This document shows, piece by piece, positions 17,815 to 27,175 of a stretch of DNA of 64,000 nucleotides. The notes under the pieces are model-generated. The model was not told the origin of the DNA. It was given only the letters and a program-made list of their open reading frames with translations, and searched no databases. Numbering within the stretch: the first letter of the stretch is position 1; each line of letters begins with the position of its first letter. The position numbers were made by a program, and so were the translations under genes. Source of the stretch: Allobosea sp. Root483D1 (GTDB lineage Bacteria > Pseudomonadota > Alphaproteobacteria > Rhizobiales > Beijerinckiaceae); contig NZ_LMJW01000003.1 of assembly GCF_001429505.1 (NCBI RefSeq), forward strand, positions 69,139 through 133,138, written 5' to 3'.

Positions 17815-18114
17815 AGCACCCTCGTCATCCTGGGCGAGCGAAGCTCGGCCCGATCAGCGCCGCCAGCGGGGCCGATGCGGCGGCGCTTGCCCCGGTCGAC
17901 CTCAACGCCCTGGCGAAGACCGTGCTCAGTACGGCGCGACAGCTTTACCGGCCCACTGGCAGAGCTCGTCCAGCCCCTCGCCAAGGGCACAGCCTCGCAC
18001 GGTTCGGGCCTCGCTCTCGCCATCGCGGCAGAGATGGAGCGGGCGCACAAGGGCGAGCTCACCCTGGCGCAAGAGGACGGGATGACCCGGATGCGGATCG
18101 TCCTCGCCGGCTGA
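17815..18114 (+). pseudogene. Remnant of a sensor histidine kinase (frameshift and deletion)
   Basis: Two pieces of a kinase core lie in different frames. In the first frame, about 17860-17945, LAPVDLNALAKTVLSTARQLYR resembles the start of the ATPase domain just after the dimerisation helices. In the next frame, about 17950-18114, LAKGTASHGSGLALAIAAEMERAHKGEL and a final MRIVLAG match the G2 box and last strand of HATPase_c. The N box and G1 region that should lie between are absent, and no start codon suits either piece. This is best read as a decayed kinase gene with an internal deletion and a frameshift. No response regulator gene is adjacent. Confidence 0.6.
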
Positions 18115-18154
18115 GCGGGATGGCGCTCGTCTCGAAGACATCGGGAGGAGGCAG

Positions 18155-18433
18155 ATGCCTGGCCGTCTCGACCAATTGCCAAGCGCGATTGTCGCGAAAT
18201 GGCAAGACAGGCGGTCGCCTCTGCTGGGAGGAGTCTGGCTCAATGCCGGATCGGGCTGTCGCAACGATAGTTTTGTCTGTGACGCGGGCCAAACGTTCTC
18301 CGGATTCACCAATCGTTTGGCGCGGACGGGCTATGTCGTCGACTCCCACAAGAGACTGAGACCATGGCTGCCGACTTACGGACCGACGAGCTCGAGGCTG
18401 CAACCGCGATGCTCCATCGTTTCTCCATGCTGA
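18155..18433 (+). other. Doubtful small ORF with a strong ribosome site
   Basis: An ATG at 18155 has GGGAGGAGG directly upstream, one of the best ribosome sites in the window. The 92-residue frame (MPGRLDQLPSAIVAKWQDRR...) shows no domain, has many Arg, Ser and Cys, and overlaps the start of the MscS-type gene by 70 bases. Inside it TTGCCA (18176-18181) and TGGCAA (18200-18205) form an inverted repeat with an inner CGCG pair. It may be the start of a broken gene, a leader, or chance. Confidence 0.25.
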
Positions 18434-20166
18434 TCGAGAACGGTCTGGCGACGAGATTCTCGGGGTGGCTCTCTTCCGGTGAGGCGTGGCATGATTTCAT
18501 CAAAGGGCTGGAAGCCGTCGGTTATCGTCCCGCGTTGCTCGCGCTCAGCGTCATAGCGATTTGCCTCTTTGCCATCGCTGCTACGGCAGCGGCGGGCCGT
18601 TCCATCACGACCAGATTCATGGCTCGGCCACTTCTATCCGCGGCGGCCTGGTTCGCGGCTGCCCTGCTCGTGGTGCTGACGTTCTGGGTCCTGCTGCTGA
18701 GCCTCATCCCCGATCCAATGCTCCGCCGCGCCTTGCTGAACTGCGTCGTGATCTCGGCTGTGGCGACAATGATATGTTTCCCGTTGACCACAGGTCGCAG
18801 GTCGATCTTCTCGCCTTGGCGGCGTGATCTCGCCGTCGCGATCGGAATCGCCTCCGGCGGCCTGGTGGTGTTGGCCTGTCTGCGCGTATGGAATGCGGCC
18901 GATCCGCTACGCGATCTCTTCGCAACATTCGCGGTGTCTTTGCCGTTTACGGTTCTGGTCGCAGCGGCGTATCTGCGTCATCGCGGGCTGGTCACGAGGG
19001 CTCTGTCGTTCGGCAGCAGGGCAGGATCGCTGCGCCGGAAGCTGGCCGCAATCTGGCCCTGGATCGTGGTCGCGATCGTGATACTCGCTTTTGTCTTCAT
19101 CCAGCTGGATCTGACGATCGGAAGGCCGACGCGGGGCGGATTTCTGCTGATTTCGCTTCTTCTGGCTCTCGCCGCCCCCCATCTCGACGTCGCCATCGAA
19201 AGACGCGGCTGGCAGGCGGCTCGATCGCAGGGAGGCGAACTGACCGGCGCGCTGTGGCGGACGTTCCGCATCGTGGTCGCCTCATCGATCCTCGCGGTAT
19301 TGGCGATGCTCTGGCTCCTGCCCATTCTGGACGTCGCCGGTATTCCGCGTGGCACCGTCGTGCTGAAAGCAGCCGAGATCCTGATGCTCGTGCTGGTCAT
19401 CGCCTTCTGTTGGAACTGGGTGGCGATCATGACCGCGCGCATCAGACCTCATGCGTCGGGCGATCCCCATGTCACCACCGCCGTGATCGGCACGCGGCTG
19501 ACCACTGTCGGCCCGCTGCTCGTGGGCCTCACCAAGGCCGCGCTTCTGACGCTGGGGGCGCTCACCATCCTGGTCATGCTGGGCATCAATGTCTGGCCGT
19601 TGATCACCGGCCTCTCGATCTTCGGTCTGGCGATCGGTCTCGGCTCCCAGACCCTGGTGAAGGACGTGGTGGCGGGTCTGTTCTTCCTCGTCGATGATGC
19701 CTTCCGCCACGGCGAGTACATCGAGACCTCGGGGGCCAAGGGCACCGTCGAGAGAATCTCGTTGCGCTCTGTCTCCTTGAGGCATCCGCGCGGCCCGGTT
19801 GCGACGATCCCTTTCGGGCAGATCGGGAAGATCCAGAACTTCAGCCGCGAATGGGTCGTCGAAAAAATGCTGTTCCGGGTGGCTTTGGACACCGATGTCG
19901 AAGCCGTTCGAAAATTGTTCAAGAAAATCGGGCAGGAGGTCGCGGCCGATCCGGAACTGAACGCCGATCTCCTTGAGCCGTTCAAGAGCCAGGGCATTGC
20001 CGCGCTCGAGGAAGGCACCCTGGTGATCCGCGGCAAGTACAAGGCCCGGGCCGGACGGCAATTCCAGATCCGCAAGGCGATCCTCTCCAAGGTGCGGACC
20101 ACGCTGGCCGAGAACGATATCAAACTGGTGCCCAAGCCGCTTCACGTGCCGCAGATGGGTGGCTGA
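18364..20166 (+). CDS. MscS-family mechanosensitive channel protein
   Basis: A 600-residue inner-membrane protein. Residues about 50-380 contain nine or more hydrophobic segments. The MscS core begins near residue 400: the pore helix LINVWPLITGLSIFGLAIGLGSQTLVKDVVAGLF leads into the beta domain FRHGEYIETSGAKGTVERISLRSV. The cytoplasmic vestibule ends near residue 590 (DIKLVPKPLHV). Such channels release solutes on osmotic downshock, and the large extra membrane part classes it with the longer MscK/YbdG-like members rather than MscS itself. It ends at a TGA 81 bases before the convergent autotransporter gene. Confidence 0.93.
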   Translation: MAADLRTDELEAATAMLHRFSMLIENGLATRFSGWLSSGEAWHDFIKGLEAVGYRPALLALSVIAICLFAIAATAAAGRSITTRFMARPLLSAAAWFAAALLVVLTFWVLLLSLIPDPMLRRALLNCVVISAVATMICFPLTTGRRSIFSPWRRDLAVAIGIASGGLVVLACLRVWNAADPLRDLFATFAVSLPFTVLVAAAYLRHRGLVTRALSFGSRAGSLRRKLAAIWPWIVVAIVILAFVFIQLDLTIGRPTRGGFLLISLLLALAAPHLDVAIERRGWQAARSQGGELTGALWRTFRIVVASSILAVLAMLWLLPILDVAGIPRGTVVLKAAEILMLVLVIAFCWNWVAIMTARIRPHASGDPHVTTAVIGTRLTTVGPLLVGLTKAALLTLGALTILVMLGINVWPLITGLSIFGLAIGLGSQTLVKDVVAGLFFLVDDAFRHGEYIETSGAKGTVERISLRSVSLRHPRGPVATIPFGQIGKIQNFSREWVVEKMLFRVALDTDVEAVRKLFKKIGQEVAADPELNADLLEPFKSQGIAALEEGTLVIRGKYKARAGRQFQIRKAILSKVRTTLAENDIKLVPKPLHVPQMGG

Positions 20167-20247
20167 AGTTCAGCGATCTCAAGGCATAGGGCGGACAGCA
20201 AATGGCCGCTTGCGACCTTAGCGGGGCGCTTGCTTTTCGTGTGTCCC

Positions 20248-22812
20248 TCAGAACCTCACAGCCAGGCTCGCCTTGAAGGCGTGATCCTGCGCCTCTTCGG
20301 CGAGTTGGGCGGTGTAGGAGGCTCCGAGCGTGGTGTTGGCGCCGAGCGCAAAATCGAGCCCGGCCTCGACCAAAGCGGAATCCCTGGCGATCGGCAGGCC
20401 GGAGATGCTGAACGGGTTGCCGCCGGCGAAGGCGAGCGTCGTCTTCGGATCGACATCGCCGAAGGCATGGCGCCAGCCGAGGCCGCCGCGCAGCGTCAAA
20501 TCCATGCCCTGCAGGCGGGTCGCCGTCGCGGCGCGCAGGCCGAGCGTCGCATAGCCGAGGCCGGTGTCGTCGCTGCCGGAGGAAAGCGCCGCGGCGCCGC
20601 CGCGCTCCGAGAAGCCGTCGCGGTGCAGGACGACATAGGCGAGGCCGGCGAAAGGCTCGAACGCCACCTGTCCGATGTCGATGCGGTAGCCGAACTCGCC
20701 GAAGGCCTGAGCCGTGCCGGCATCATAATCGGCGCGCAAGGTGTCGCCGAGCCCGGCCGCGACGATGCCGCGCCGGGTCGAGAGGTCGTGCCAAGTGTAG
20801 CTCAGGCCGGTGCGCAGGTTCAGCGCACCCCATTGCCCGCCGCCATAGAGGCCGAGATGGTAGTTGTCGCTCTCGCCGGAGGAGAGCCGGCCGTTCACGT
20901 CGAACTGGGTCCGGCTGTAGCCGGCGACGACGCCGAGGCGCAGGTTCTCGAACACCGCGGCATCGGCACCGACGAGCAGGCCCCCGGTCGAGCGGGAGAG
21001 GCTGGCGGCATTGCCGTCGCTGCCGGTACGGCCCCACGAACCGTAACCCTGGCCCCAGACGGCGAAACGTTCGGCCGAAGGCGGCCTGGGCATCGCCCCT
21101 TGAATGCGCGGCGCGAGATCGGCGGTGAAGCCATAGCTCAGCGTCGCCATCGGGGCGGAGCCGACCGCGCCGAAGGCCGAGCGCAACCGGTCGTTGACCG
21201 CCGCGCGCAGGAGCCAGCTCTCGTCGACCAGCACGGTGCGGGCCGAGGCATGGATTTCGCCGGCGAGCTGTCCGAGCGCCCGGCGCGCCGCATCGAGACT
21301 CGCCTGGTTGTAGACACCGCTCTGGATCGAATTGCCGTCCGGCAGGCTGTCGACCGCCTTGCCGACCTCCTGCTCGTTGCCGGTACCGCCGATGCCGCCA
21401 GCAGTGCCCGTCCGGACCACTGTCAGATAAGCATTCGACGCATCGGTGCCGTTGCGCAGGCTGAGGAAGGGCGTCAGCGCAAGGTCGGCGTTGCCATAGC
21501 TGCCGGTCAGCCCGGTCGAGGTCAGGATGGTGTAGCGCTGGCCGGCGACATAGGCCGCGCCGGTAGAGTTGACGACCGCGATCGTCGCGCCATTGGCCAG
21601 CGTCGCGGTGCCCTTCACGTCGATGCGGTCGGAGGTGACCGTGCCCGGATCGATCTCGACCTCGTAGACCGCCCCGGCATTCTGGACATATGCGCCATTG
21701 ACGGTGAGCGTGCCGATCGAATTGCCGGGCGTGATCCGGCTGCCCGAGGCGAGCGTCGTCGCCCCGACCGTGCCCGAGCCGCCGAGCCGCGCGCCCGACG
21801 CGACCGTCACCGCCGAGTCGGCGAGCGAGCCGTTCACGATCAGCGCACCCTCGTTGACGTTGGTCGTGCCCGCGAAATCGCCGCTGCCGGCAATGGTCCA
21901 GGTGCTCGCGCCCGTCTTCTCCAGACGGTTGAAATTGCGGTACTGCGAGGTGCTGCCGATGCCGCCATCGAGCACCCAGTTGTCGGCCCCGCCAAGGCGG
22001 AGGACGTTGGCGCTTCTTGCCGCATTGGCCAAGACATCGCCGATGATCTGCGAGCCCGCTCGAAGCTCCAGATCGATCACGCCAAAAAAACCCTGAACCA
22101 CTTGAATGGCGATGCTCTGCCCGGCGCCGGCCCGGATGGTGCCGCTGTTGACGATGTTGAGATTGGTACCGGTTCCAATGGCTTGAATCGCGATGGAGCC
22201 ATCGCCGCCCTCGATCGTGCCGGTGTTGATGATCTGTCCGGCGACATTGCGCACCGATATGCCATAGCCGCCGAGTATTCCCGTCCCGCCGCGAATAACA
22301 CCGTGATTCGTCAGCGCGGCAGCGGCTCCCGGTCCGCCAAGGTCGACGCCTGGTCCTCCGTTTCCTGTACCGGTCGTTCCGCCCTGAACGAGGCCCATGT
22401 TCGTCACCGACGCCCCGGTGCGAACGGCAAGAGCCGCTGCCGACGTTCCGCCGTCGGAGCCTCGGAATGTGCCCACCAGCGTCCTGACGGCTCCGGCGCC
22501 CGTGATGAAGGTGCCGCCGTTGGGGGCGCCGAAGAGGGTGAACCCCTGGGTGTCGATCGTGATTGGCTTCGTCGCAGTTGGAAAACTGGCGGAGCCTGAG
22601 GGGAAACTGGCGGTCATTACGATCGTCGAGCTCGGATCGCCGTCGCCGTTCGCCGCGGTCATGGCGGCGCGCAACTGGCCGTCAGTGCTGACGAAATAGG
22701 TCGCGGCCGAGGCCGGCGAAGCGGCCCAGGCCGCGAGCGTCAGCGTGCTTAGGCTGACGGTCCGGAGCAATACACCGAGATTGACAGAGGAACGGCACAC
22801 TCCGGCGGTCAT
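20248..22812 (-). CDS. Autotransporter with outer-membrane beta-barrel
   Basis: The start MTAGVCRSSVNLG at 22812 follows a GGGGA ribosome site; the protein has 854 residues. A signal peptide runs to about residue 37 (cut after ASPASA). The passenger is a glycine/threonine-rich beta-helix. Near residues 310-390 there is an autotransporter-associated repeat (EGALIVNGSLADSAVTVASG, GARLGGSGTVGATTLASGSRITPGNSIGTL). The C-terminal 270 residues form the barrel (FAVWGQGYGSWGRTGSDGN opens it) and end in LAVRF, the aromatic-terminal signal for BAM insertion. It is a type Va secreted surface protein; no protease or adhesin motif is visible in the passenger. Confidence 0.93.
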   Translation of the reverse strand: MTAGVCRSSVNLGVLLRTVSLSTLTLAAWAASPASAATYFVSTDGQLRAAMTAANGDGDPSSTIVMTASFPSGSASFPTATKPITIDTQGFTLFGAPNGGTFITGAGAVRTLVGTFRGSDGGTSAAALAVRTGASVTNMGLVQGGTTGTGNGGPGVDLGGPGAAAALTNHGVIRGGTGILGGYGISVRNVAGQIINTGTIEGGDGSIAIQAIGTGTNLNIVNSGTIRAGAGQSIAIQVVQGFFGVIDLELRAGSQIIGDVLANAARSANVLRLGGADNWVLDGGIGSTSQYRNFNRLEKTGASTWTIAGSGDFAGTTNVNEGALIVNGSLADSAVTVASGARLGGSGTVGATTLASGSRITPGNSIGTLTVNGAYVQNAGAVYEVEIDPGTVTSDRIDVKGTATLANGATIAVVNSTGAAYVAGQRYTILTSTGLTGSYGNADLALTPFLSLRNGTDASNAYLTVVRTGTAGGIGGTGNEQEVGKAVDSLPDGNSIQSGVYNQASLDAARRALGQLAGEIHASARTVLVDESWLLRAAVNDRLRSAFGAVGSAPMATLSYGFTADLAPRIQGAMPRPPSAERFAVWGQGYGSWGRTGSDGNAASLSRSTGGLLVGADAAVFENLRLGVVAGYSRTQFDVNGRLSSGESDNYHLGLYGGGQWGALNLRTGLSYTWHDLSTRRGIVAAGLGDTLRADYDAGTAQAFGEFGYRIDIGQVAFEPFAGLAYVVLHRDGFSERGGAAALSSGSDDTGLGYATLGLRAATATRLQGMDLTLRGGLGWRHAFGDVDPKTTLAFAGGNPFSISGLPIARDSALVEAGLDFALGANTTLGASYTAQLAEEAQDHAFKASLAVRF

Positions 22813-23005
22813 CGGCTTATCCCCTACATAGCCAGCGCGCCCTTGCGAGTTTCGGGCGGCACACAACCATGACTAGAGTCGGGCTGCTAAGGGAATGTTA
22901 AGACCTGAGGCAAAAACCGCATCGGGGAATGCGCTGGGTGCAAGGCAGTGTCGAGACGCTTGCGCCCGGCTCCAAACCGGCCTCCGCCCCATCCCGGCCT
23001 CGCGC

Positions 23006-23036
23006 AACAAAAAAGCCGGCCCGTGAGGGCCGGCTG
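23006..23036 (-). terminator. Rho-independent terminator of the TonB receptor gene
   Basis: On the minus strand AGCCGGCCC-TCAC-GGGCCGGCT, a perfect 9-bp stem, is followed by TTTTTTGTTG. It begins 25 bases after the receptor stop codon and separates it from the autotransporter gene. Confidence 0.9.
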
Positions 23037-23060
23037 AAGTCAGTCTCGAAACCTTGGCGA

Positions 23061-25337
23061 TCAGAACTGGTACTTGAGCGTCGCCTTCACCGTCCGGCCG
23101 GGCTCGCTGTAGTAGTCCCGCGCCTGCGGGCGAGCGAGCGGCACGTTGGCTGCATCGAAATACTTGCGGTCGAAGATGTTGTAGACGCCGACCTGCAGCT
23201 CGACATCTGCGATCTCCGGTGCCGGACGCCACCAGGCCGTCGCGTTGAAGATCGCATAGCCCGGCGCCTTGAAGCCGGTGCCGGCCTGGACGGTCGAGAC
23301 ATCATCGCGCTTGCCGGCCATCTTGGCCGAGACCTCGGCGCCCCAGCGATCCGTGCCGTAGGCTACGGCGACGATGCCCTGGATCGGCGGGATCGAGTTC
23401 AGGAAGATGTTGTCGGTCTTGTTGCGGCCGCGAGTATAGGCGAACGAGCCGCGCACCAGCCAGTTCGGCGCGAAAGCGTATTGCCCGTTGGCCTCGACGC
23501 CCTGAATCTCGGCGCGCGGGATATTGCGGAGGCTGACGATGCCGCCCTGGGGATACAAGCCGCCGACGCCCGGAGCCTGAAGCTGGATCTGCTCGATGTA
23601 GTTGCGATAGTTGGTGTGGAAATAGGTGATCGAACCGCCGAGTTGCTTGTCGCCGAAGCGCACGCCGACGTCGATGCCATTGCCCTCTTCCGGTCGCAGG
23701 AGCGGATTGCCGGCGCGCAGATAGGTGCTCGGCCCGCCGAAGCGGCCATAGAGCTCGTCCGCGGTCGGCGCCCGGAAGCTCTTGGCCCATTGCGCGAAGA
23801 CGGTGACGTCCTTCACCCAGGGCGCATTCTTCAGGATATCGTATTCCAGCCGGATGCGCGGTGACCAAGCGGAGTCGTTCGAAGACGGCGGCAGGCCGAC
23901 GGGGCGCGAGCCGCCGAGCGAATAGGCCGGAGTCGCCTGCGGCTTCTCCTCATACCAATCGAAGCGCACGCCCGGCGTGACGCGCAGGCGGTTGTCGAGC
24001 AGGCCGATCTCGTCCTGGACATAGATGCCGACGAGCCGTCCGTCGACATCAGGCTGGTCAGCCTGGTTGGTGAACAGGTTGTTGCAGGTGGCAAGCGCTC
24101 CCGTGAACGAACCGGATGCCGGCCGCTGCGGGCAATTGTCGATGCCGGACGAATACTGATTCAACGAGGACATCCGCAGTTCGGTGCCGAGCAGGATGCG
24201 ATGCGAGAGCGCGCCGGTCTGCAGGTTCTTGATCACATGGCCGTTGAAGCCGTAGGCGGTTTCCTCATTCTCGTTGTCGCGAGCATAGGGCCCGACAATG
24301 CTGGTGAAACGCCAGGCGTTGACCAGGTCGTTGCGCTTCAGGCGCTGCCAGTAGAGATTGGCATGCGCCTCGTCGACGAAGAGGCCGCCGGGCTGCTTGT
24401 AGTCATAGGTCAGCGAAACGCGGTTGCGCTCGACATCCTCGCCGGTCTGATACGCGCCAGGGCGGAAATTGCCGGTCAGCGACACAGTGCTGGTCCGGGT
24501 CTGGACCCGATCTTCACGCTTGAAGAACTCGCCGGTGAGACCGAAGCGATGGGCTTCGCCGACCTGCTGGTAGATCTTGCCGAGGAAGCTGTACTGGTTG
24601 AAGTCGGCCGGGTTCGGCGCGGTACGGGTCGCGCCGATCGACTTGTTCGTGCCGCCGCTGTCGATCTCATGGCCGTTGCGGAAACTGCCTTGCAGCAGGA
24701 CGGAGGTGCCGCCCATGCGCGCCGCCGCCGCCGCACTGCCGAACCAGGCCTGGTCCGTGCTGTCATAGCCTGTCTTGGCGAGCGCCCCAAAGGAGCGCCC
24801 GCTGCGGATCAGATCCTCGGGATCAAGCGTACGGACCGCGAGCGCACCGCCCAGCGCGCCGGCGCCGAGTGTCGCGCCGCCGCTGCCGCCGCGCAGCAGG
24901 TCGAGCGAGGACAACGAATCGAAATCGAAGGCATTGGTGCCGGCGCGGCCGAGACGGGTATCGATCAGGAAGGGCTGGCGGATGCCGTCGATCGTCGTCA
25001 GCACGCGCGCCCCGTCAAGGCCGCGAATGTTGAGCGAGCCATTCTGCCGATTGAAGGTGATGCCGGCCTCGACCCGGTTCGACAGGTCGGTCAGGCTCTG
25101 AATCTGCAGCCGGTCGAGCTCGGCGCGCGTGGTGGTCGTCGTCGTCGGCCCCTGCAGCAGCGGCGCCGCCTGCCGCTCGCCCTGCACGTTGATCTGGTCG
25201 AGCTGCACCTGTTCGGTGGCCGCAGGTGGAGCGGGGTTGCGTTGCTGCTGCGCCAGAGCCGGCGTGACCGCCAGCATCAAGGCTCCAAGCGCCACGCCAT
25301 GGCGCAGCCCGCTGCAATTCGTCCTCATCGCCCGCAT
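23061..25337 (-). CDS. TonB-dependent outer-membrane receptor (hemoglobin/heme/siderophore type)
   Basis: A 758-residue protein with signal peptide MRTNCSGLRHGVALGALML..ALA and a second possible start at 25328. The plug runs from about residue 45 to 165: VTTR-type TonB-box region, LSNRVEAGITFNRQNGSLNIRGLDGARVLTTIDGIRQ. The 22-strand barrel ends in the aromatic tail VKATLKYQF. FRAPTADELYGRF and AGNPLLRPEEGNG are the FRAP and NPxL boxes of the heme/hemoglobin receptor class. However, no histidine lies between the boxes, where heme receptors carry a heme ligand, so the substrate may be something else. No TonB, ABC transporter or heme-handling gene is nearby. Expression is probably controlled from the AT-rich region upstream. 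Confidence 0.93.
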   Translation of the reverse strand: MRAMRTNCSGLRHGVALGALMLAVTPALAQQQRNPAPPAATEQVQLDQINVQGERQAAPLLQGPTTTTTTRAELDRLQIQSLTDLSNRVEAGITFNRQNGSLNIRGLDGARVLTTIDGIRQPFLIDTRLGRAGTNAFDFDSLSSLDLLRGGSGGATLGAGALGGALAVRTLDPEDLIRSGRSFGALAKTGYDSTDQAWFGSAAAAARMGGTSVLLQGSFRNGHEIDSGGTNKSIGATRTAPNPADFNQYSFLGKIYQQVGEAHRFGLTGEFFKREDRVQTRTSTVSLTGNFRPGAYQTGEDVERNRVSLTYDYKQPGGLFVDEAHANLYWQRLKRNDLVNAWRFTSIVGPYARDNENEETAYGFNGHVIKNLQTGALSHRILLGTELRMSSLNQYSSGIDNCPQRPASGSFTGALATCNNLFTNQADQPDVDGRLVGIYVQDEIGLLDNRLRVTPGVRFDWYEEKPQATPAYSLGGSRPVGLPPSSNDSAWSPRIRLEYDILKNAPWVKDVTVFAQWAKSFRAPTADELYGRFGGPSTYLRAGNPLLRPEEGNGIDVGVRFGDKQLGGSITYFHTNYRNYIEQIQLQAPGVGGLYPQGGIVSLRNIPRAEIQGVEANGQYAFAPNWLVRGSFAYTRGRNKTDNIFLNSIPPIQGIVAVAYGTDRWGAEVSAKMAGKRDDVSTVQAGTGFKAPGYAIFNATAWWRPAPEIADVELQVGVYNIFDRKYFDAANVPLARPQARDYYSEPGRTVKATLKYQF

Positions 25338-25683
25338 CCTGTCGCTGAGAAAGAATTCGCCTTGCCAAAGTGGCTTGCCAAGTCGAATTGCTTTTTATAA
25401 TGCATGAAAACTAGGCCTTGCGCCTTACTTTCACCATCAGCGGTTATTAAAACTGAATTTAACTGTCAATAGACTCTCGATTGCGTGATACATTACTTAC
25501 TTATTGGAATTTCAAACTAAGCTTTTCATTCGTCTAAACTGAAGACCATCTTCTCCGCGAAACAGGCACGCCGCTGGCCTCGCAAAGCTGTGATGGCCCT
25601 GCTCCCGCCGCACTCGCAGTCGTGTATTGCAGCGCAAAACGCGGCTGCCATCATGGACCGGCCGCAGATATGGACCGTTCTTC
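25338..25683. promoter_or_regulatory. AT-rich divergent promoter region (TonB receptor / amine oxidase)
   Basis: About 345 bases between two divergent genes. From 25385 to 25550 the sequence is strikingly AT-rich against a GC-rich genome and includes TTATAAA on the minus strand (25394-25400), a plausible -10 for the receptor gene. I looked for Fur, RirA and Irr boxes and see no convincing match. No ORF in it is credible. Confidence 0.55.
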
Positions 25684-27000
25684 ATGCTCGACCGCCGGAG
25701 ATGGCTGATGGGGTCAGGCGCGCTGGCAGCAAGCCTTGCCGGCCGGCCCCTGCCCGTTCGCGCCGCCGAACCCGACGTCATCGTGATCGGCGCCGGCGCC
25801 GCCGGCATCGCCGCGGCAAAGCAGCTCCAGGCCGCGGGCCGTTCCGCTGTCGTGTTCGAAGGGCGCGGCCGACTCGGCGGCCGGACCTTCACCGATTCCT
25901 CGCTCGGCCCGGCCTATGATGCCGGCGCGATGTTCATCCACTGGGCCGAGCGCAACCCGTGGACCGAGATCGCTCGCGAGCTTGCCGTGGCGACCCCGAA
26001 CGAGAGCTGGGGCGGCGGCTTCCAGCTCTTCCAGAGCGGCAAGCCCATGCCCGCCGGCGATCGCGCCCGCCGCCGCGGCGCCTTCGGCGAGATCGACCGG
26101 CGGCTCGACAATGCCGACCTCGACGCTCGCGATCTCTCGGTCGCCGAGGTGCTGAGCGATCTCAGCCCGGATCTCGCCCCGGTCGCGGCCTCCGGCATGC
26201 TGCTCTCGATCGGCGAGGAATCGGCGCGCATCTCGGCGCGCGACTATCAGCGCCTCTGGGCGGGCGAGGACTATGTCGTGCCGAGCGGCTACGGCAATCT
26301 CGTCACCCGCTATGCCGAAGGCCTCGACATCCGCCTGAACCAGCCGGTCACGGCGATCGACTGGAGCGGCTCGCGCGTCGCCGTCACCACCGCTGCGGGA
26401 ACACTGCGGGCCCGAGCCTGCATCGTCACCGTGCCGGTCGGCGTGCTGAAGGCCGGCGCGATCCGCTTCACGCCGGACCTCCCTGCCCGCACGCGCGACG
26501 CGCTCGCCGGCATCGGCATGGGCGCGCTCACCAAGATCGCGCTCAAGGTCGAGGGCGATCGCTTCGGCATCATGCCGGGCACGACCTATTTCGAGGCCGG
26601 CGCGGCGGAGCGGCTGATCAGCTTCGAGCTCTTCCCCGGCGACCAGGACATCGTCATCGGCTATTGCGGCGGCGATTTCGCCCGCGCCCTCTCGACCGCA
26701 GGCCCCGATGCGGCGCGCGAGCAGGTCGTCGACCTGCTCGCCGCGATGATCGGCGGTGAGTTCCGCAAGGCGGCCGGCCCGGTCTCCTTCCCGGCCTGGT
26801 GGGTCGATCCGTTCTCGCACGGCTCTTACTCCGTCTGCCTGCCGGGCCATGCCGGCGCGCGCGACATCCTCGCCGAGCCTGTCGGCGGCAAACTCTGGCT
26901 CGCCGGCGAGGCGACCGCCGGCGGCGGCGCCATGACCGCGGGCGGCGCGACCCTTGCCGGCCGCACGGCCGCCGCCGCGGTGGCGCGCCTCAAGGCGTAA
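25684..27000 (+). CDS. FAD-dependent amine oxidase (flavin monoamine oxidase family)
   Basis: A 438-residue protein from ATG 25684; the frame is open to TTG 25627. The N-terminus LDRRRWLMGSGALAASLAGRPLPVRA is a twin-arginine-type signal, so the enzyme is probably folded with FAD and exported. The FAD Rossmann motif VIGAGAAGIAAAKQL begins near residue 33, followed by FEGRGRLGGRTFT. The second FAD contact WLAGEATAGGGAMTAGGATLAGRTAA lies near the C-terminus. These enzymes oxidise amines or amino acids to aldehydes or keto acids with release of ammonia and peroxide. The substrate is unknown. The gene is followed by an XRE-cupin regulator and an amino acid importer, which suggests a shared substrate. 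Confidence 0.92.
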   Translation: MLDRRRWLMGSGALAASLAGRPLPVRAAEPDVIVIGAGAAGIAAAKQLQAAGRSAVVFEGRGRLGGRTFTDSSLGPAYDAGAMFIHWAERNPWTEIARELAVATPNESWGGGFQLFQSGKPMPAGDRARRRGAFGEIDRRLDNADLDARDLSVAEVLSDLSPDLAPVAASGMLLSIGEESARISARDYQRLWAGEDYVVPSGYGNLVTRYAEGLDIRLNQPVTAIDWSGSRVAVTTAAGTLRARACIVTVPVGVLKAGAIRFTPDLPARTRDALAGIGMGALTKIALKVEGDRFGIMPGTTYFEAGAAERLISFELFPGDQDIVIGYCGGDFARALSTAGPDAAREQVVDLLAAMIGGEFRKAAGPVSFPAWWVDPFSHGSYSVCLPGHAGARDILAEPVGGKLWLAGEATAGGGAMTAGGATLAGRTAAAAVARLKA

Positions 27001-27009
27001 CCCGTCGAT

Positions 27010-27026
27010 CCGGCCGGATCGGCCGG
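27010..27026 (+). terminator. Short hairpin after the amine oxidase
   Basis: CCGGCCG and CGGCCGG pair perfectly around GAT, ten bases after the stop. It lacks a T-run; function uncertain. Confidence 0.35.
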
Positions 27027-27175
27027 GCATTTCGCGGATCGTCATCCCGTCGGGAACATGCGAAGCCTTGGCTCGCTCAACGGCATCTTCGGGCATCGGA
27101 GGGCCGGGAGATGCCGCGCCCGATCGCGGTGAGGAGCAGGCCACGACCAGGCCTTGCGCTCGGAGGCGCGCAGCC

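Noticed and set aside
20230..22599. 789-residue frame on the plus strand opposite the autotransporter
   Set aside because: It is the antisense shadow of a GC-rich gene: Arg/Gly/Ala-rich, no domain, no ribosome site, and the opposite strand encodes a clear protein with signal peptide and barrel.
25385..25560. Fur, RirA or Irr box before the TonB receptor
   Set aside because: Scanned the AT-rich region for the usual patterns and saw only poor matches, so no iron box is claimed.
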